64,000 nt of DNA from Paraburkholderia sp. C35 (GTDB lineage: Bacteria; Pseudomonadota; Gammaproteobacteria; Burkholderiales; Burkholderiaceae): contig NZ_QBUY01000020.1 of the NCBI RefSeq assembly GCF_003121405.1, forward strand, positions 27,602 through 91,601, in the 5' to 3' direction. Positions 47,026 to 56,647 of this stretch are shown one piece after another (position 1 is the first letter of the stretch; the number at the start of each line of letters is the position of its first letter). The translations under genes were made by a program, and so were the position numbers. Under the pieces are notes generated by a model. The model was not told the DNA's origin. It searched no databases and was given only the letters and a program-made list of their open reading frames with translations.

Positions 47026-47076
47026 GGGTTAACCCGCGTCAGCGTGTCATGACGTGTGAAAATGATTGCACACGTC
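47026..47076 (+). promoter_or_regulatory. Palindromes upstream of xylB
   Basis: GGGTTAACCC (47026-47035) is a perfect palindrome. GACGTGTG (47051-47058) and CACACGTC (47069-47076) form a perfect 8-bp inverted repeat with a 10-base AT-rich centre. They lie 82-132 bp upstream of the xylB ATG in the 419-bp divergent region and may be regulator binding sites. Confidence 0.4.
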
Positions 47077-47157
47077 GGTTCACGCATGAGGGACCTAAGT
47101 TAGCCGAAGGCGCGCCTCGACGATCCACCGCAACCACCTAATCAACGCATCGCATTC

Positions 47158-48582
47158 ATGTCTTTTCTTGGCATCGATCTTGGTACAGGCTCGCTGAAAC
47201 TCGCGATCATCGACGTCGAAGGTCGCGAGCAATGCTCGACGAGTGTCGCGTATGCAATCGATACACCGCAAGCCGGATGGGCGGAAATCGATCCGCAGAT
47301 CTGGTGGCGCGCGCTGTGCGAAGCAGCATCGCGCTTTCCCGACGCACAGCGCGACGCCGTGCGCGCTATCGGTTTTTCGGGGCAGATGCATGGCGTCGTG
47401 TTGAGTGACGCGCGCGGCAATGCCGTGCGTCCGGCCATGCTTTGGCCCGACACGCGCGCATTGTCTCTGCTCGACGCGTGGCCCGCGCCGCAACCCAATC
47501 CGGTCGCGCCGGGCATGGCTGGCCCGCTGCTCAGGTGGGTCGCGCTGCATGAGCCGCAAACCGTACAAGCCGCCCGCTGGGCGTTGCAGCCGAAAGACTG
47601 GCTGCGTCTGAAGCTGGGTGGCGAGATCGCGACCGACGCTTCCGATGCCTGCGCGACGGCCCTTGCCGATCCATCCGGCGCGTGGGACAGCGCGCTGCTA
47701 GAACGCCTCGGACTGCCGCGCGACTGGTTCGCGCCGCTCGAAGCATCGTATGCGCCGTGTGGCACGTTGTCCGCTGAAGCGGCGAGTGCGCTCGGCTTGC
47801 GTGCCGGCATCGTGCTCGCCACGGGTGCTGGAGATACGCCGTGCGCCGCGCTCGGCAGCGGCCTCACAAGCGACGGCGATGCGCTGCTCACCACGGGCAC
47901 GGGTGGCCAGATTTTCGTGCTGGCAACGGAGGAACCTGAGGCTGCGCCGGGACTGCATCGCTATCGCGCTGCGACCAGTCACTGGTATCGGATGGCGGCG
48001 ATGCAGAACGTGGGCGTCGCGCTGGAGGCCGTGCGCGGCTGGTTATCCTATGAATGGAACGATGCGTATCGCGACGCGTTCGACACCGATGCAGCGCACG
48101 GGATCACCTTCCTGCCGTATCTGACAGGCGAACGCACGCCCTGGCTTAATCCCGCCGCGCGCGGCGGCTGGCTTGGTCTCGCGCTCGGCGCGTCGCGCGG
48201 CGCGATGATGAGGGCGGCGTTCGAAGGCGTTGCGTTTTCGTTGCGCGCGGGGCTCGACGCAATCCGGCAAAGCGGCGCAAGTGTGCCGGCGTTGCGTCTG
48301 GCTGGCGGCGGCTCGGTCGATGCCCGCTGGCGGCAGTTGCTCGCCGACGCGTTGCAGGTGGAATTGCATGCCGTCGATTGCCCGAACGCAGCGGCGCGCG
48401 GCGCGGCCATGCTTGGTGCGATGGCGTTGGGACACTGGAGCACGCGCGATCTTGCCGCGCTCGCGCCCGCCGCTACGCGCGTCGCCGGTCCACGCGACAC
48501 GACGGAACTCAGCGCGCGTTATGCGCGCTTTATCGATTTGTATGGCCGCGTCGAGCCGTGGTTTTCGGCGTCTTCGGCATGA
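47158..48582 (+). CDS. xylB: Xylulokinase (FGGY family)
   Basis: Phosphorylates D-xylulose to xylulose 5-phosphate. The 474-residue protein starts MSFLGIDLGTGSLKLAIIDV (ATP-binding phosphate 1 motif), then GFSGQMHGVVL, a xylulokinase hallmark, the catalytic Asp region ATGAGDTPCAALGSGL, and FLPYLTGERTPWLNPAARGG. The length is typical. It stands alone without xylose isomerase or transporter genes next to it. A second xylulokinase starts near the end of the window. Confidence 0.9.
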   Translation: MSFLGIDLGTGSLKLAIIDVEGREQCSTSVAYAIDTPQAGWAEIDPQIWWRALCEAASRFPDAQRDAVRAIGFSGQMHGVVLSDARGNAVRPAMLWPDTRALSLLDAWPAPQPNPVAPGMAGPLLRWVALHEPQTVQAARWALQPKDWLRLKLGGEIATDASDACATALADPSGAWDSALLERLGLPRDWFAPLEASYAPCGTLSAEAASALGLRAGIVLATGAGDTPCAALGSGLTSDGDALLTTGTGGQIFVLATEEPEAAPGLHRYRAATSHWYRMAAMQNVGVALEAVRGWLSYEWNDAYRDAFDTDAAHGITFLPYLTGERTPWLNPAARGGWLGLALGASRGAMMRAAFEGVAFSLRAGLDAIRQSGASVPALRLAGGGSVDARWRQLLADALQVELHAVDCPNAAARGAAMLGAMALGHWSTRDLAALAPAATRVAGPRDTTELSARYARFIDLYGRVEPWFSASSA

Positions 48583-48660
48583 CGCGCCGCGCGCCTTGCC
48601 GTCGCATGAGAACAATCGCGCGGCGCGGCGTGCCATTCGCGCGCCTTGCATCTGGGCGAT

Positions 48661-48688
48661 GATGTTCGGAGCGCGACGCGCGAACATC
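48661..48688. promoter_or_regulatory. Inverted repeat upstream of adhC
   Basis: GATGTTCG (48661-48668) and CGAACATC (48681-48688) form a perfect 8-bp inverted repeat with a 12-base GC-rich centre, 97-124 bp upstream of the adhC start. It could be an operator for the formaldehyde-detoxification operon or a hairpin after xylB; it has no T tract. Confidence 0.4.
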
Positions 48689-48784
48689 GGCGACAATCCG
48701 GGCCGCAAAGATTCACGGCAGTCGTGTACCGATTCTCGGCTCAGCTTTGGGTAACAGGTTTAAAGAACGACAGGAGCATTCACG

Positions 48785-49891
48785 ATGAAGACGAAAGCAG
48801 CAATCGCATGGAAGGCAGGCGCACCGTTGACGATCGAAGAAGTCGATCTCGAAGGGCCGCGCGCGGGTGAAGTGCTGATCGAAGTGAAGGCAACAGGTAT
48901 TTGCCACACCGACTACTACACGCTGTCGGGCGCCGATCCGGAAGGCATCTTCCCGGCCATTCTTGGCCACGAAGGCGCGGGCATCGTCGTGGATACGGGG
49001 CCGGGCGTCGGCACGCTGAAGAAGGGCGATCACGTCATTCCGCTCTACACGCCCGAGTGTCGTCAGTGCAAGTTCTGCCTGTCGCGCAAGACCAACCTGT
49101 GTCAGGCCATCCGTTCGACGCAAGGCAAGGGCCTGATGCCGGACGCGACGTCGCGCTTCTCGCTCGACGGCAAGCCGCTGTTTCACTACATGGGCACGTC
49201 CACGTTCTCGAACTACATCGTCGTGCCGGAAATCGCTGTCGCGAAGATCCGCGAAGACGCACCGTTCGACAAGGTCTGCTACATCGGCTGCGGCGTGACG
49301 ACGGGCGTGGGCGCTGTCGTCTATTCGGCGAAGGTGGAAGCGGGCGCAAATGTCGTCGTGTTCGGTCTCGGCGGCATCGGGCTGAACGTTATCCAGGGCG
49401 CGAAGATGGTCGGTGCGGACAAGATTATCGGTGTCGACATCAATCCGGGCCGCGTCGAACTCGCGAAGAAGTTCGGCATGACGCACTTCATCAACCCGAA
49501 GGAAGTCGAAAACGTCGTCGATCACATCGTGCAGCTGACGGATGGCGGCGCGGATTATTCGTTCGAGTGCGTCGGCAATACGACGCTGATGCGTCAGGCG
49601 CTGGAGTGCACGCACAAGGGCTGGGGCCAGTCGTTCATCATCGGCGTGGCGGCGGCGGGCGAGGAAATCAGCACGCGGCCGTTCCAGCTGGTCACGGGCC
49701 GTCAATGGAAGGGCTCGGCGTTCGGCGGCGCGCGCGGCCGCACCGACGTGCCGAAGATCGTCGACTGGTATATGGAAGGCAAGATCAATATCGACGATCT
49801 GATCACGCATCACCTCAAGCTCGATCAGATCAACGAAGGCTTCGATCTGATGAAGAAGGGCGAGTCGATCCGCTCGGTTGTCATCTACTAA
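48785..49891 (+). CDS. adhC: S-(hydroxymethyl)glutathione dehydrogenase / class III alcohol dehydrogenase
   Basis: Zinc-dependent class III alcohol dehydrogenase (also called frmA) that oxidises the spontaneous glutathione-formaldehyde adduct to S-formylglutathione. The 368-residue protein has the catalytic zinc region [19 protein letters not shown] with [14 protein letters not shown], the structural zinc cysteines in [15 protein letters not shown] and the diagnostic [17 protein letters not shown]. It is followed 12 bp later by fghA, completing the pathway to formate. Confidence 0.97.
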   Translation: MKTKAAIAWKAGAPLTIEEVDLEGPRAGEVLIEVKATGICHTDYYTLSGADPEGIFPAILGHEGAGIVVDTGPGVGTLKKGDHVIPLYTPECRQCKFCLSRKTNLCQAIRSTQGKGLMPDATSRFSLDGKPLFHYMGTSTFSNYIVVPEIAVAKIREDAPFDKVCYIGCGVTTGVGAVVYSAKVEAGANVVVFGLGGIGLNVIQGAKMVGADKIIGVDINPGRVELAKKFGMTHFINPKEVENVVDHIVQLTDGGADYSFECVGNTTLMRQALECTHKGWGQSFIIGVAAAGEEISTRPFQLVTGRQWKGSAFGGARGRTDVPKIVDWYMEGKINIDDLITHHLKLDQINEGFDLMKKGESIRSVVIY

Positions 49892-49903
49892 AGGAGCCGC
49901 GCG

Positions 49904-50749
49904 ATGCTTGAACTGATCGAATCGCATGCGTCGTTCGGCGGCACGCAGCGTATCTATCGGCATGAGTCGAAGGCGATCGGTCTGCCGATGCGCTTTTCGG
50001 TCTTCCTGCCGAAAGAGGCGTCGCAGCAAAGGGTGCCGGCGCTGTTCTATCTCGCCGGGCTGACTTGCACCGAAGAAACGTTTCCGATCAAGTCAGGCGC
50101 GCAGCGCTTCGCTGCGCAGCATGGCATCGCGCTGATCTCGCCGGACACGAGTCCGCGCGGTGCGGGTGTGCCGGGTGAAACGGATGCCTGGGACTTCGGC
50201 GTTGGCGCGGGCTTTTATGTCGATGCCACGCAGTCGCCCTGGTCGAAGCACTATCGGATGTATTCGTACGTGCGGGACGAGCTACGCGAGACCGTCGTAA
50301 GCGAGTTGGCCATCGACGGCACGCGGCTCGGCATTTTCGGGCACTCAATGGGCGGGCATGGGGCGTTGATGCTTGCGCTGCGCAATCCGGATATTTATCG
50401 GTCGGTGTCGGCATTTGCGCCGATTGCTGCGCCGATGCGGTGTCCGTGGGGTGAGAAGGCGTTCGGTGGTTATCTCGGCGCGGATCGCGAAGCGTGGAAG
50501 CAGTATGACGCGAGCGAACTCGTCGGCAAGGCCACGCGCAAGTTCGCGGAAGGCATACTCGTCGATCAGGGCATGGCTGATCAGTTTCTTGCGCAGCAGT
50601 TGAATCCGGATGTGTTCGAAGCTGCGTGCAAGGCCGCCGGGCAGCCGCTGACGTTGCGGCGGCACGACGGCTACGATCACGGGTATTTCTTTATCTCGAC
50701 GTTTGTCGAAGATCATCTCGCGCATCACGCGCGCGTGTTGGTGGGGTGA
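49904..50749 (+). CDS. fghA: S-formylglutathione hydrolase
   Basis: Esterase-D type serine hydrolase (281 residues) that releases formate and glutathione from S-formylglutathione. The nucleophile elbow is GIFGHSMGGHGALMLAL, the oxyanion region is FYLAGLTCTEETF, and the catalytic histidine lies in HDGYDHGYFFI. It is co-transcribed with adhC and completes glutathione-dependent formaldehyde detoxification in the cytoplasm. Confidence 0.96.
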   Translation: MLELIESHASFGGTQRIYRHESKAIGLPMRFSVFLPKEASQQRVPALFYLAGLTCTEETFPIKSGAQRFAAQHGIALISPDTSPRGAGVPGETDAWDFGVGAGFYVDATQSPWSKHYRMYSYVRDELRETVVSELAIDGTRLGIFGHSMGGHGALMLALRNPDIYRSVSAFAPIAAPMRCPWGEKAFGGYLGADREAWKQYDASELVGKATRKFAEGILVDQGMADQFLAQQLNPDVFEAACKAAGQPLTLRRHDGYDHGYFFISTFVEDHLAHHARVLVG

Positions 50750-50792
50750 TTAGCGAGATTGCGAGATGTAGTGCCGCGCGGTGGTTGTTCGC

Positions 50793-51584
50793 TTACCGCC
50801 GCGCGTGCTGCACCAGCAGACTCACCCCATACACCAGCGCCGCAAGCAAGGTAATCCAGAAGCTCGTCGGCCAGGCGGGATAAAAAGCGCGCGTCACGCC
50901 GGCCCAGGCTTGCGCCAGCGCCAGCAGCGCCGCGAGTACGAGTCCGATGGAAAGCCGCGTCGACAGGTTTTGCGCGGCGGCGGCCGGTCCAACCATCAGG
51001 GTGAAAACGAGCAGCACGCCGACAATTTGCGTGCACGCAGCCACGGCAAGCGCCGCAATCGCCAGAAACAGCACCGACACGAGACGCAGCGACACGCCTT
51101 TCGCTTCGGCCAGTTCAGGCTGCAACGACGCAAACAGCAGCGGCCGCATGATCGCAGCCAGCGCAACCAGACTGACCACGCCCAAAGCAGCCAGCACGGC
51201 GAGCGTCGATGAACTGACACCGAGCACGTTACCAAACAGCAGCGCCGTTACCTGCGTTGCATACGCTGTGAAGAAATGCAGGAAGAGCAGGCCACAGCCG
51301 AGCGCCAGCGACAGAATCACCCCGATCGCCACATCGCGGCCCGCCAGCTTCTCGCCCAGCGCGCCCATGCCGACGCCCGCCGCGAGCGTGAAGCCGATCA
51401 TCCCCCAGATAGGCGAAATGCCGATCAGCACCGCGCCCGTCGCGCCCGTGAAGCCGACGTGCGACAACGCGTGTCCCGCGAACGTCTGCCCGCGCATCAC
51501 GAGGAAGTAGCCGACGATGCCCGACAGCACCGCGACAATCCCCGACGCCGCGAAGGCGTTCACCATGAAATCGTATTCAAACAT
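50793..51584 (-). CDS. znuB: Zinc ABC transporter permease
   Basis: Inner-membrane subunit of the ZnuABC zinc importer, 263 residues, with about seven to eight hydrophobic segments. The family motifs GYFLVMRGQTFAGHALSHVG and GFTGATGAVLIGISP are present. I use the ATG at 51584 (MFEYDFMVNAF), which overlaps the znuC stop by 8 bp; the longer frame to 51704 runs antiparallel to the His-rich znuC tail and is not coding. It is the last gene of the zur-znuACB operon. Confidence 0.93.
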   Translation of the reverse strand: MFEYDFMVNAFAASGIVAVLSGIVGYFLVMRGQTFAGHALSHVGFTGATGAVLIGISPIWGMIGFTLAAGVGMGALGEKLAGRDVAIGVILSLALGCGLLFLHFFTAYATQVTALLFGNVLGVSSSTLAVLAALGVVSLVALAAIMRPLLFASLQPELAEAKGVSLRLVSVLFLAIAALAVAACTQIVGVLLVFTLMVGPAAAAQNLSTRLSIGLVLAALLALAQAWAGVTRAFYPAWPTSFWITLLAALVYGVSLLVQHARR

Positions 51585-52485
51585 CGTGCGTGTGTCCGTC
51601 GCTTGAGGCGTGATGGTGCGCGTGCTTGTGGCCATGCGCGTGACCATGCGGCTCGCCGTGCTGATGATCGTCGTCTTCGTGCTCGTGATCGTGCTTCTCG
51701 ACATCGAAGTCGCCCGACATCACGAAGATTCGGCCATTCACGCGCATCACATCGATGGTCGAGCCGTACAGCCGCGAGAGCACGGGCTTCGTGATCACTT
51801 CATCGACTGTGCCGAGCGCCGCGACGCCATTTCCGAGATACAGCACGCGATCGAGTGCGTGCAGCAGCGGATTGAGTTCGTGCGCCGAGAACAGCACGGC
51901 GATGCCGAGTTCCTGCTGCACGCGCTTCACCAGTTCGACCACCGTCTTCTGATGATGCGGATCGAGACTGATCAGCGGTTCATCGAGCAGCAGCAGACGT
52001 GGATTGCCGAGCAGACATTGCGCGAGCAGCAGGCGTTGCCGTTCGCCGCCCGACAGCTCTGAAAGTGGACGAGCGGCGAGCGCCGTGCCGCCGACCAGTG
52101 CCAGCACGCGATCGACATCGGCGCGGGTTTTTGCATCGGCATGCGGCAGTCCCCAGCGATGACCGTCTGCCGCCATCGCGACGAAATCGCGTCCGCGCAC
52201 GCGTCGGCCGGCTAGGGCGCTGCGTGTCTGCGGCATGTAGCCGATCGACGGATTGCCGCGCATCACCGGCTCGCCGAGCACGCGCACCGCGCCGCCCGAC
52301 GCAGGCACGAGGCCGAGCACCGAGCGCATCAACGTGGTTTTGCCTGCGCCATTCGGCCCAAGCACGCCGATAAATTCGCCCTGGCGAATCGTAAAACTGG
52401 TGTCGCGCAGGATCGTGCGATCGCCGAGTTCCAGCGTCACGCGATCCAGTTCGAGCACGGGCGCGTTGCCCGTCGACATGTTCAT
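51577..52485 (-). CDS. znuC: Zinc ABC transporter ATPase with His-rich C-terminal tail
   Basis: ATP-binding subunit of the zinc importer, 302 residues. Walker A GPNGAGKTTL, Q-loop region YMPQTRSALAG, signature LSGGERQRLLLAQ and Walker B LLLLDEPLISLDP are intact. After the normal ATPase fold, the last 38 residues (about 265-302) contain 15 histidines, often as His-X-His, interspersed with Asp, Glu and Gly. Such His-rich segments usually sit in ZnuA or ZIP loops; here ZnuA lacks one. The gene overlaps znuA by 4 bp (ATGA) and znuB by 8 bp. Confidence 0.93.
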   Translation of the reverse strand: MNMSTGNAPVLELDRVTLELGDRTILRDTSFTIRQGEFIGVLGPNGAGKTTLMRSVLGLVPASGGAVRVLGEPVMRGNPSIGYMPQTRSALAGRRVRGRDFVAMAADGHRWGLPHADAKTRADVDRVLALVGGTALAARPLSELSGGERQRLLLAQCLLGNPRLLLLDEPLISLDPHHQKTVVELVKRVQQELGIAVLFSAHELNPLLHALDRVLYLGNGVAALGTVDEVITKPVLSRLYGSTIDVMRVNGRIFVMSGDFDVEKHDHEHEDDDHQHGEPHGHAHGHKHAHHHASSDGHTHDV

Positions 52486-53420
52486 TGAGTGGTTCCCTTG
52501 TTCGCCCCGCCCGCACTACCCACATTACCCGCGGCGAGCGCGTTGCCGAGCGCGTCGAGTTGCGCCAGCATCCATTGCTGGTAGTGCTTTCCAGCCGGCT
52601 GCGTCTCCGTGACGCTCACTGTCGGCACATGCGATTGCTGCGCGAGTTTCAGCATGCGTTTGGTGAGCGCCTCGGTTGCCTGGCTGTTATAGATCAGCAC
52701 GCGTACGCGCCGCTCGCGAAGGTCGCGCTCGAACGCAGCGATATCCGACGCGCTCGCTTCCGTATCGTTCATCGCCGCCAGCTGGAAGCGCTGGTTGCGC
52801 ATGTCGAGGCCGATCGCATCGGACATATAACCGAACACCGGCTCCGTCGCCGTCACGCTGACATGCGCGTACTGGCTGCGCAGCGCCGCGACCTTGTCGG
52901 CGACCGGCTTGAGCGAGTCGAGAAACTTCGCGAGGTTCGCATCATACGCCGCCTTGTGCACCGGATCAGCCGAGCTCAGCGCCGCGCTCACCGCACGCGC
53001 GACGGCAGGCATCGTCGCCGGGTCGTACCAGAGGTGCGGATTGTCGCCACTCTTCTTGCCGACCAGTTCCGCCGCGACGATCGTCTTGCGTTTGTCGTTC
53101 TTCGACGCGTTCAGCAGCTTCGCCATCCACGGATCGTAGTCGGCGCCGTTGTAGACGACAAGGCTCGCGTGCTGCAGCGCGCGTGCCGTCTTCGGGCTGG
53201 CTTCGAACAGATGCGGATCCTGATCCGGATTGCTGAGAATGCTCGTCACATCGACGCGATCGCCGCCCAGTTGCTGCACGACATCGCCGTAAAAATTCTC
53301 CGCGGCGACCACGGGAATTTTCGCCTCCTGCGCGTGCGTGGCTTGAGCGCATGTCAGGGCGAATACCGTCGAAGCGGCGGCGCGCGTCAGAAACTTCCAC
53401 ATCGAATTGTTCTTCTTCAT
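52482..53420 (-). CDS. znuA: Zinc ABC transporter periplasmic binding protein
   Basis: Cluster A-I metal-binding protein that delivers zinc to ZnuBC, 312 residues. The signal peptide (MKKNNSMWKF start, cleavage after THAQ near residue 31) is followed by AENFYGDVVQQLGGDRVDV, SNPDQDPHLFEASPKTARAL (first His ligand) and SGDNPHLWYDPATMPAVARA (second His). Unlike many ZnuA proteins it has no His-rich acidic loop between these motifs. The ATG at 53420 is used because it begins the signal peptide. It lies 46 bp after zur. Confidence 0.92.
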   Translation of the reverse strand: MKKNNSMWKFLTRAAASTVFALTCAQATHAQEAKIPVVAAENFYGDVVQQLGGDRVDVTSILSNPDQDPHLFEASPKTARALQHASLVVYNGADYDPWMAKLLNASKNDKRKTIVAAELVGKKSGDNPHLWYDPATMPAVARAVSAALSSADPVHKAAYDANLAKFLDSLKPVADKVAALRSQYAHVSVTATEPVFGYMSDAIGLDMRNQRFQLAAMNDTEASASDIAAFERDLRERRVRVLIYNSQATEALTKRMLKLAQQSHVPTVSVTETQPAGKHYQQWMLAQLDALGNALAAGNVGSAGGANKGTTQ

Positions 53421-53466
53421 CGGAATGACCTGTTGACTGAGAGGCGTCTGGGTTGAATGGAAAGAC

Positions 53467-53964
53467 TCAGGAGCGGTCGTGCTTGCAGGCGGCACACAGT
53501 CCGCTCAGTTCGACCACCTGGTGATGCACTTCGAATCCGTGCGCGGGCGCACTGCGCGACAACTGCGCGGCGAGGCCGTCGCCGGGAATCTCGACGGTTT
53601 CGCCGCATGCGTCGCACATCAGAAACTGGCTCTGATGCGGTTCGCCCATCTGGCAGCACGCGAAAAACGCATTCTTCGATTCGATCCGATGCACGAAGCC
53701 ATGCTCGACGAGAAAGTCGAGCACGCGATACACGGTGGTCGGCGGCACGCGGCCACGCTGCGGTTCCAGCGCGGCGAGCAGATCGTAGGCGCCGACCGGG
53801 CGCTCGCTCTGCGCGATCAGCGTGTAGATCTGGCGGCGCAGCGTGGTCAGCGCGAGGCCGCGCTCGGCGGCGAGTGCGTCGGCACGCGCGAGCTTGTGCG
53901 CCACGCGGGCGGCCTGATCGGCATGAACAGCGTGATGCGTGTGGACATCGGATGAGCGAGCCAT
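53467..53964 (-). CDS. zur: Fur-family zinc uptake regulator
   Basis: A 165-residue Fur-type metalloregulator. The winged-helix part (about 25-95) includes TLLRRQIYTLIAQSERPVGA-like sequence and RVPPTTVYRVLDFLVEHGF; the dimer/zinc domain has CCQMGEPHQSQFLMC, CDACGETVEIP and the C-terminal CAACKH. A His-rich N-terminus (VHTHHAVHAD) is present. Its place as first gene of the znuACB operon identifies it as Zur rather than Fur. It should repress its own operon when zinc is sufficient. Confidence 0.9.
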   Translation of the reverse strand: MARSSDVHTHHAVHADQAARVAHKLARADALAAERGLALTTLRRQIYTLIAQSERPVGAYDLLAALEPQRGRVPPTTVYRVLDFLVEHGFVHRIESKNAFFACCQMGEPHQSQFLMCDACGETVEIPGDGLAAQLSRSAPAHGFEVHHQVVELSGLCAACKHDRS

Positions 53965-54002
53965 GGGCGCAATCTCCGGACAACGGCGGAATCAACGAAG
54001 GC

Positions 54003-54015
54003 GCAATGATATAAC
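54003..54015 (-). promoter_or_regulatory. Putative Zur box over the zur-znu promoter
   Basis: On the minus strand GTTATATCATTGC agrees at 11 of 13 positions with the GTTATATNATAAC type of Zur box I recall. It covers a possible -10 (TATATC) with an ATGACA -35 16 bases upstream, 39-51 bp from the zur ATG. Confidence 0.4.
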
Positions 54016-54132
54016 GTATCTCGAAAAATTGTCATTGCCCGTTGCAAAGTCATCGCCGATTCTTAGGAAGAACAACCGTCGGCGAGCCTGCCGACGCTGC
54101 CGCGCTGCACCATCGAAATTGCGCGGCGCGCC

Positions 54133-54192
54133 TTGACATGACCGGACGCGTATCCGATCATTCGATCACAACGAGAGCAATTGCTCGATCAC
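54133..54192 (+). promoter_or_regulatory. Polyol operon promoter with downstream palindrome
   Basis: TTGACA (54133-54138) and GATCAT (54156-54161) are spaced 17 bp. Just after the expected transcription start lies the perfect 12-bp palindrome GAGCAATTGCTC (54175-54186). TCGATCAC is repeated at 54162-54169 and 54185-54192. These could be sites for the SorC-type regulator encoded at 62390-63379. Confidence 0.5.
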
Positions 54193-54243
54193 CGAGCGTT
54201 AGCTCAGGCAGAATCGAAGAATCAAACGAACCGGAGACAGGTT

Positions 54244-55026
54244 GTGACAGCCCGACTGCAAGGCAAGGTTGCGATTCTCACGGGCGCGGCAAGCGGTATC
54301 GGCGAAGCAGTGGCCCGCCGGTATCTCGAAGAGGGCGCGCGCTGTGTACTGGTCGACGTGAAGCCGGCCAACGAATTCGCGCACGCGCTGCGCGAAACGG
54401 ACGCCGACCGGGTGCTGACCATCAGCGCCGATGTCACGAAGCGTGACGACATCACGCGCATCGTCGATGAAACGCTGCAGCGTTTTGGTCAGGTCGACAT
54501 TCTCTTCAACAACGCGGCGCTGTTCGACATGCGCCCGATCCTCGACGAATCCTGGGACATCTTCGACAAGCTTTTCGCGGTCAACGTGAAGGGCATGTTC
54601 TTCCTGATGCAGGCCGTGGCCAAACAGATGGTCGAGCAGGGCCACGGCGGCAAGATCATCAATATGTCGTCGCAGGCAGGCCGCCGCGGCGAGGCGCTCG
54701 TGTCGCACTACTGCGCGACCAAGGCGGCCGTGCTGAGCTATACGCAATCGGCTGCGCTCGCGCTCGCGCCGCACCAGATCAACGTGAATGGCATCGCACC
54801 GGGCGTCGTCGATACGCCGATGTGGGAGCAGGTCGATGCGCTCTTCGCACGTTACGAAAACCGGCCGCTGGGCGAGAAGAAGCGTCTCGTCGGTGAAGCG
54901 GTGCCGCTGGGCAGGATGGGGCTGCCCGCGGATCTGACGGGGGCGGCGCTGTTCCTCGCGTCATCGGATGCGGATTACATCACCGCGCAAACCCTGAACG
55001 TCGACGGCGGCAACTGGATGAGCTGA
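54244..55026 (+). CDS. Short-chain dehydrogenase, sorbitol (polyol) dehydrogenase-like
   Basis: A 260-residue classical SDR. The NAD-binding TGAASGIGEAV, the NAA motif FNNAALFDM, catalytic Ser in MSSQAGRRGE and YCATK (Tyr-X3-Lys) are intact. It reads closest to the SmoS/PolS sorbitol dehydrogenases, which oxidise D-sorbitol to fructose. I use GTG at 54244, preceded by CGGAGACAGGTT, since the conserved TARLQGKVAILTG follows directly; the frame to 54181 is open but lacks a start context. It is first in a polyol transport operon. Confidence 0.87.
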   Translation: MTARLQGKVAILTGAASGIGEAVARRYLEEGARCVLVDVKPANEFAHALRETDADRVLTISADVTKRDDITRIVDETLQRFGQVDILFNNAALFDMRPILDESWDIFDKLFAVNVKGMFFLMQAVAKQMVEQGHGGKIINMSSQAGRRGEALVSHYCATKAAVLSYTQSAALALAPHQINVNGIAPGVVDTPMWEQVDALFARYENRPLGEKKRLVGEAVPLGRMGLPADLTGAALFLASSDADYITAQTLNVDGGNWMS

Positions 55027-55121
55027 CCGTCATTCCTTCACCGGCATCCGCACTACGGCGCCACACAAACGCAAGCGCCGCTCACGTAACGACACGCAAG
55101 TACGAATAAAGGAGACAAACG

Positions 55122-56444
<1,323 letters not shown>

Positions 56445-56558
56445 GGCCTGAAGCCGAGATGGGCACGCCGTCTGCTTGATCCTCTCGCGGGCAGCGTGTC
56501 CAGGACCGCCAAGGTCGATACCGTAGCCTCGAAGTAAGCCGGAACCAGATGGAAAACG

Positions 56559-56584
56559 CCGGCTGACAGCGCATCGTCAGCCGG
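56559..56584 (+). repeat. Intercistronic stem-loop between binding protein and permease genes
   Basis: CCGGCTGAC (56559-56567) pairs with GTCAGCCGG (56576-56584) in a perfect 9-bp stem with an 8-base loop, without a T tract. It lies 115 bp after the binding-protein stop and 64 bp before the permease start. Such elements often protect the upstream message and raise binding protein over permease output. Confidence 0.55.
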
Positions 56585-56647
56585 ATCCTGGCAGCACAGC
56601 GCGTCGCACCCCCGGCGTCGTGCGCACTACCGAAGAGGTGGTCCATC

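Noticed and set aside
48713-50029. 438-residue minus-strand open frame
   Set aside because: It is antisense to adhC and fghA; both plus-strand genes have complete active-site motifs.
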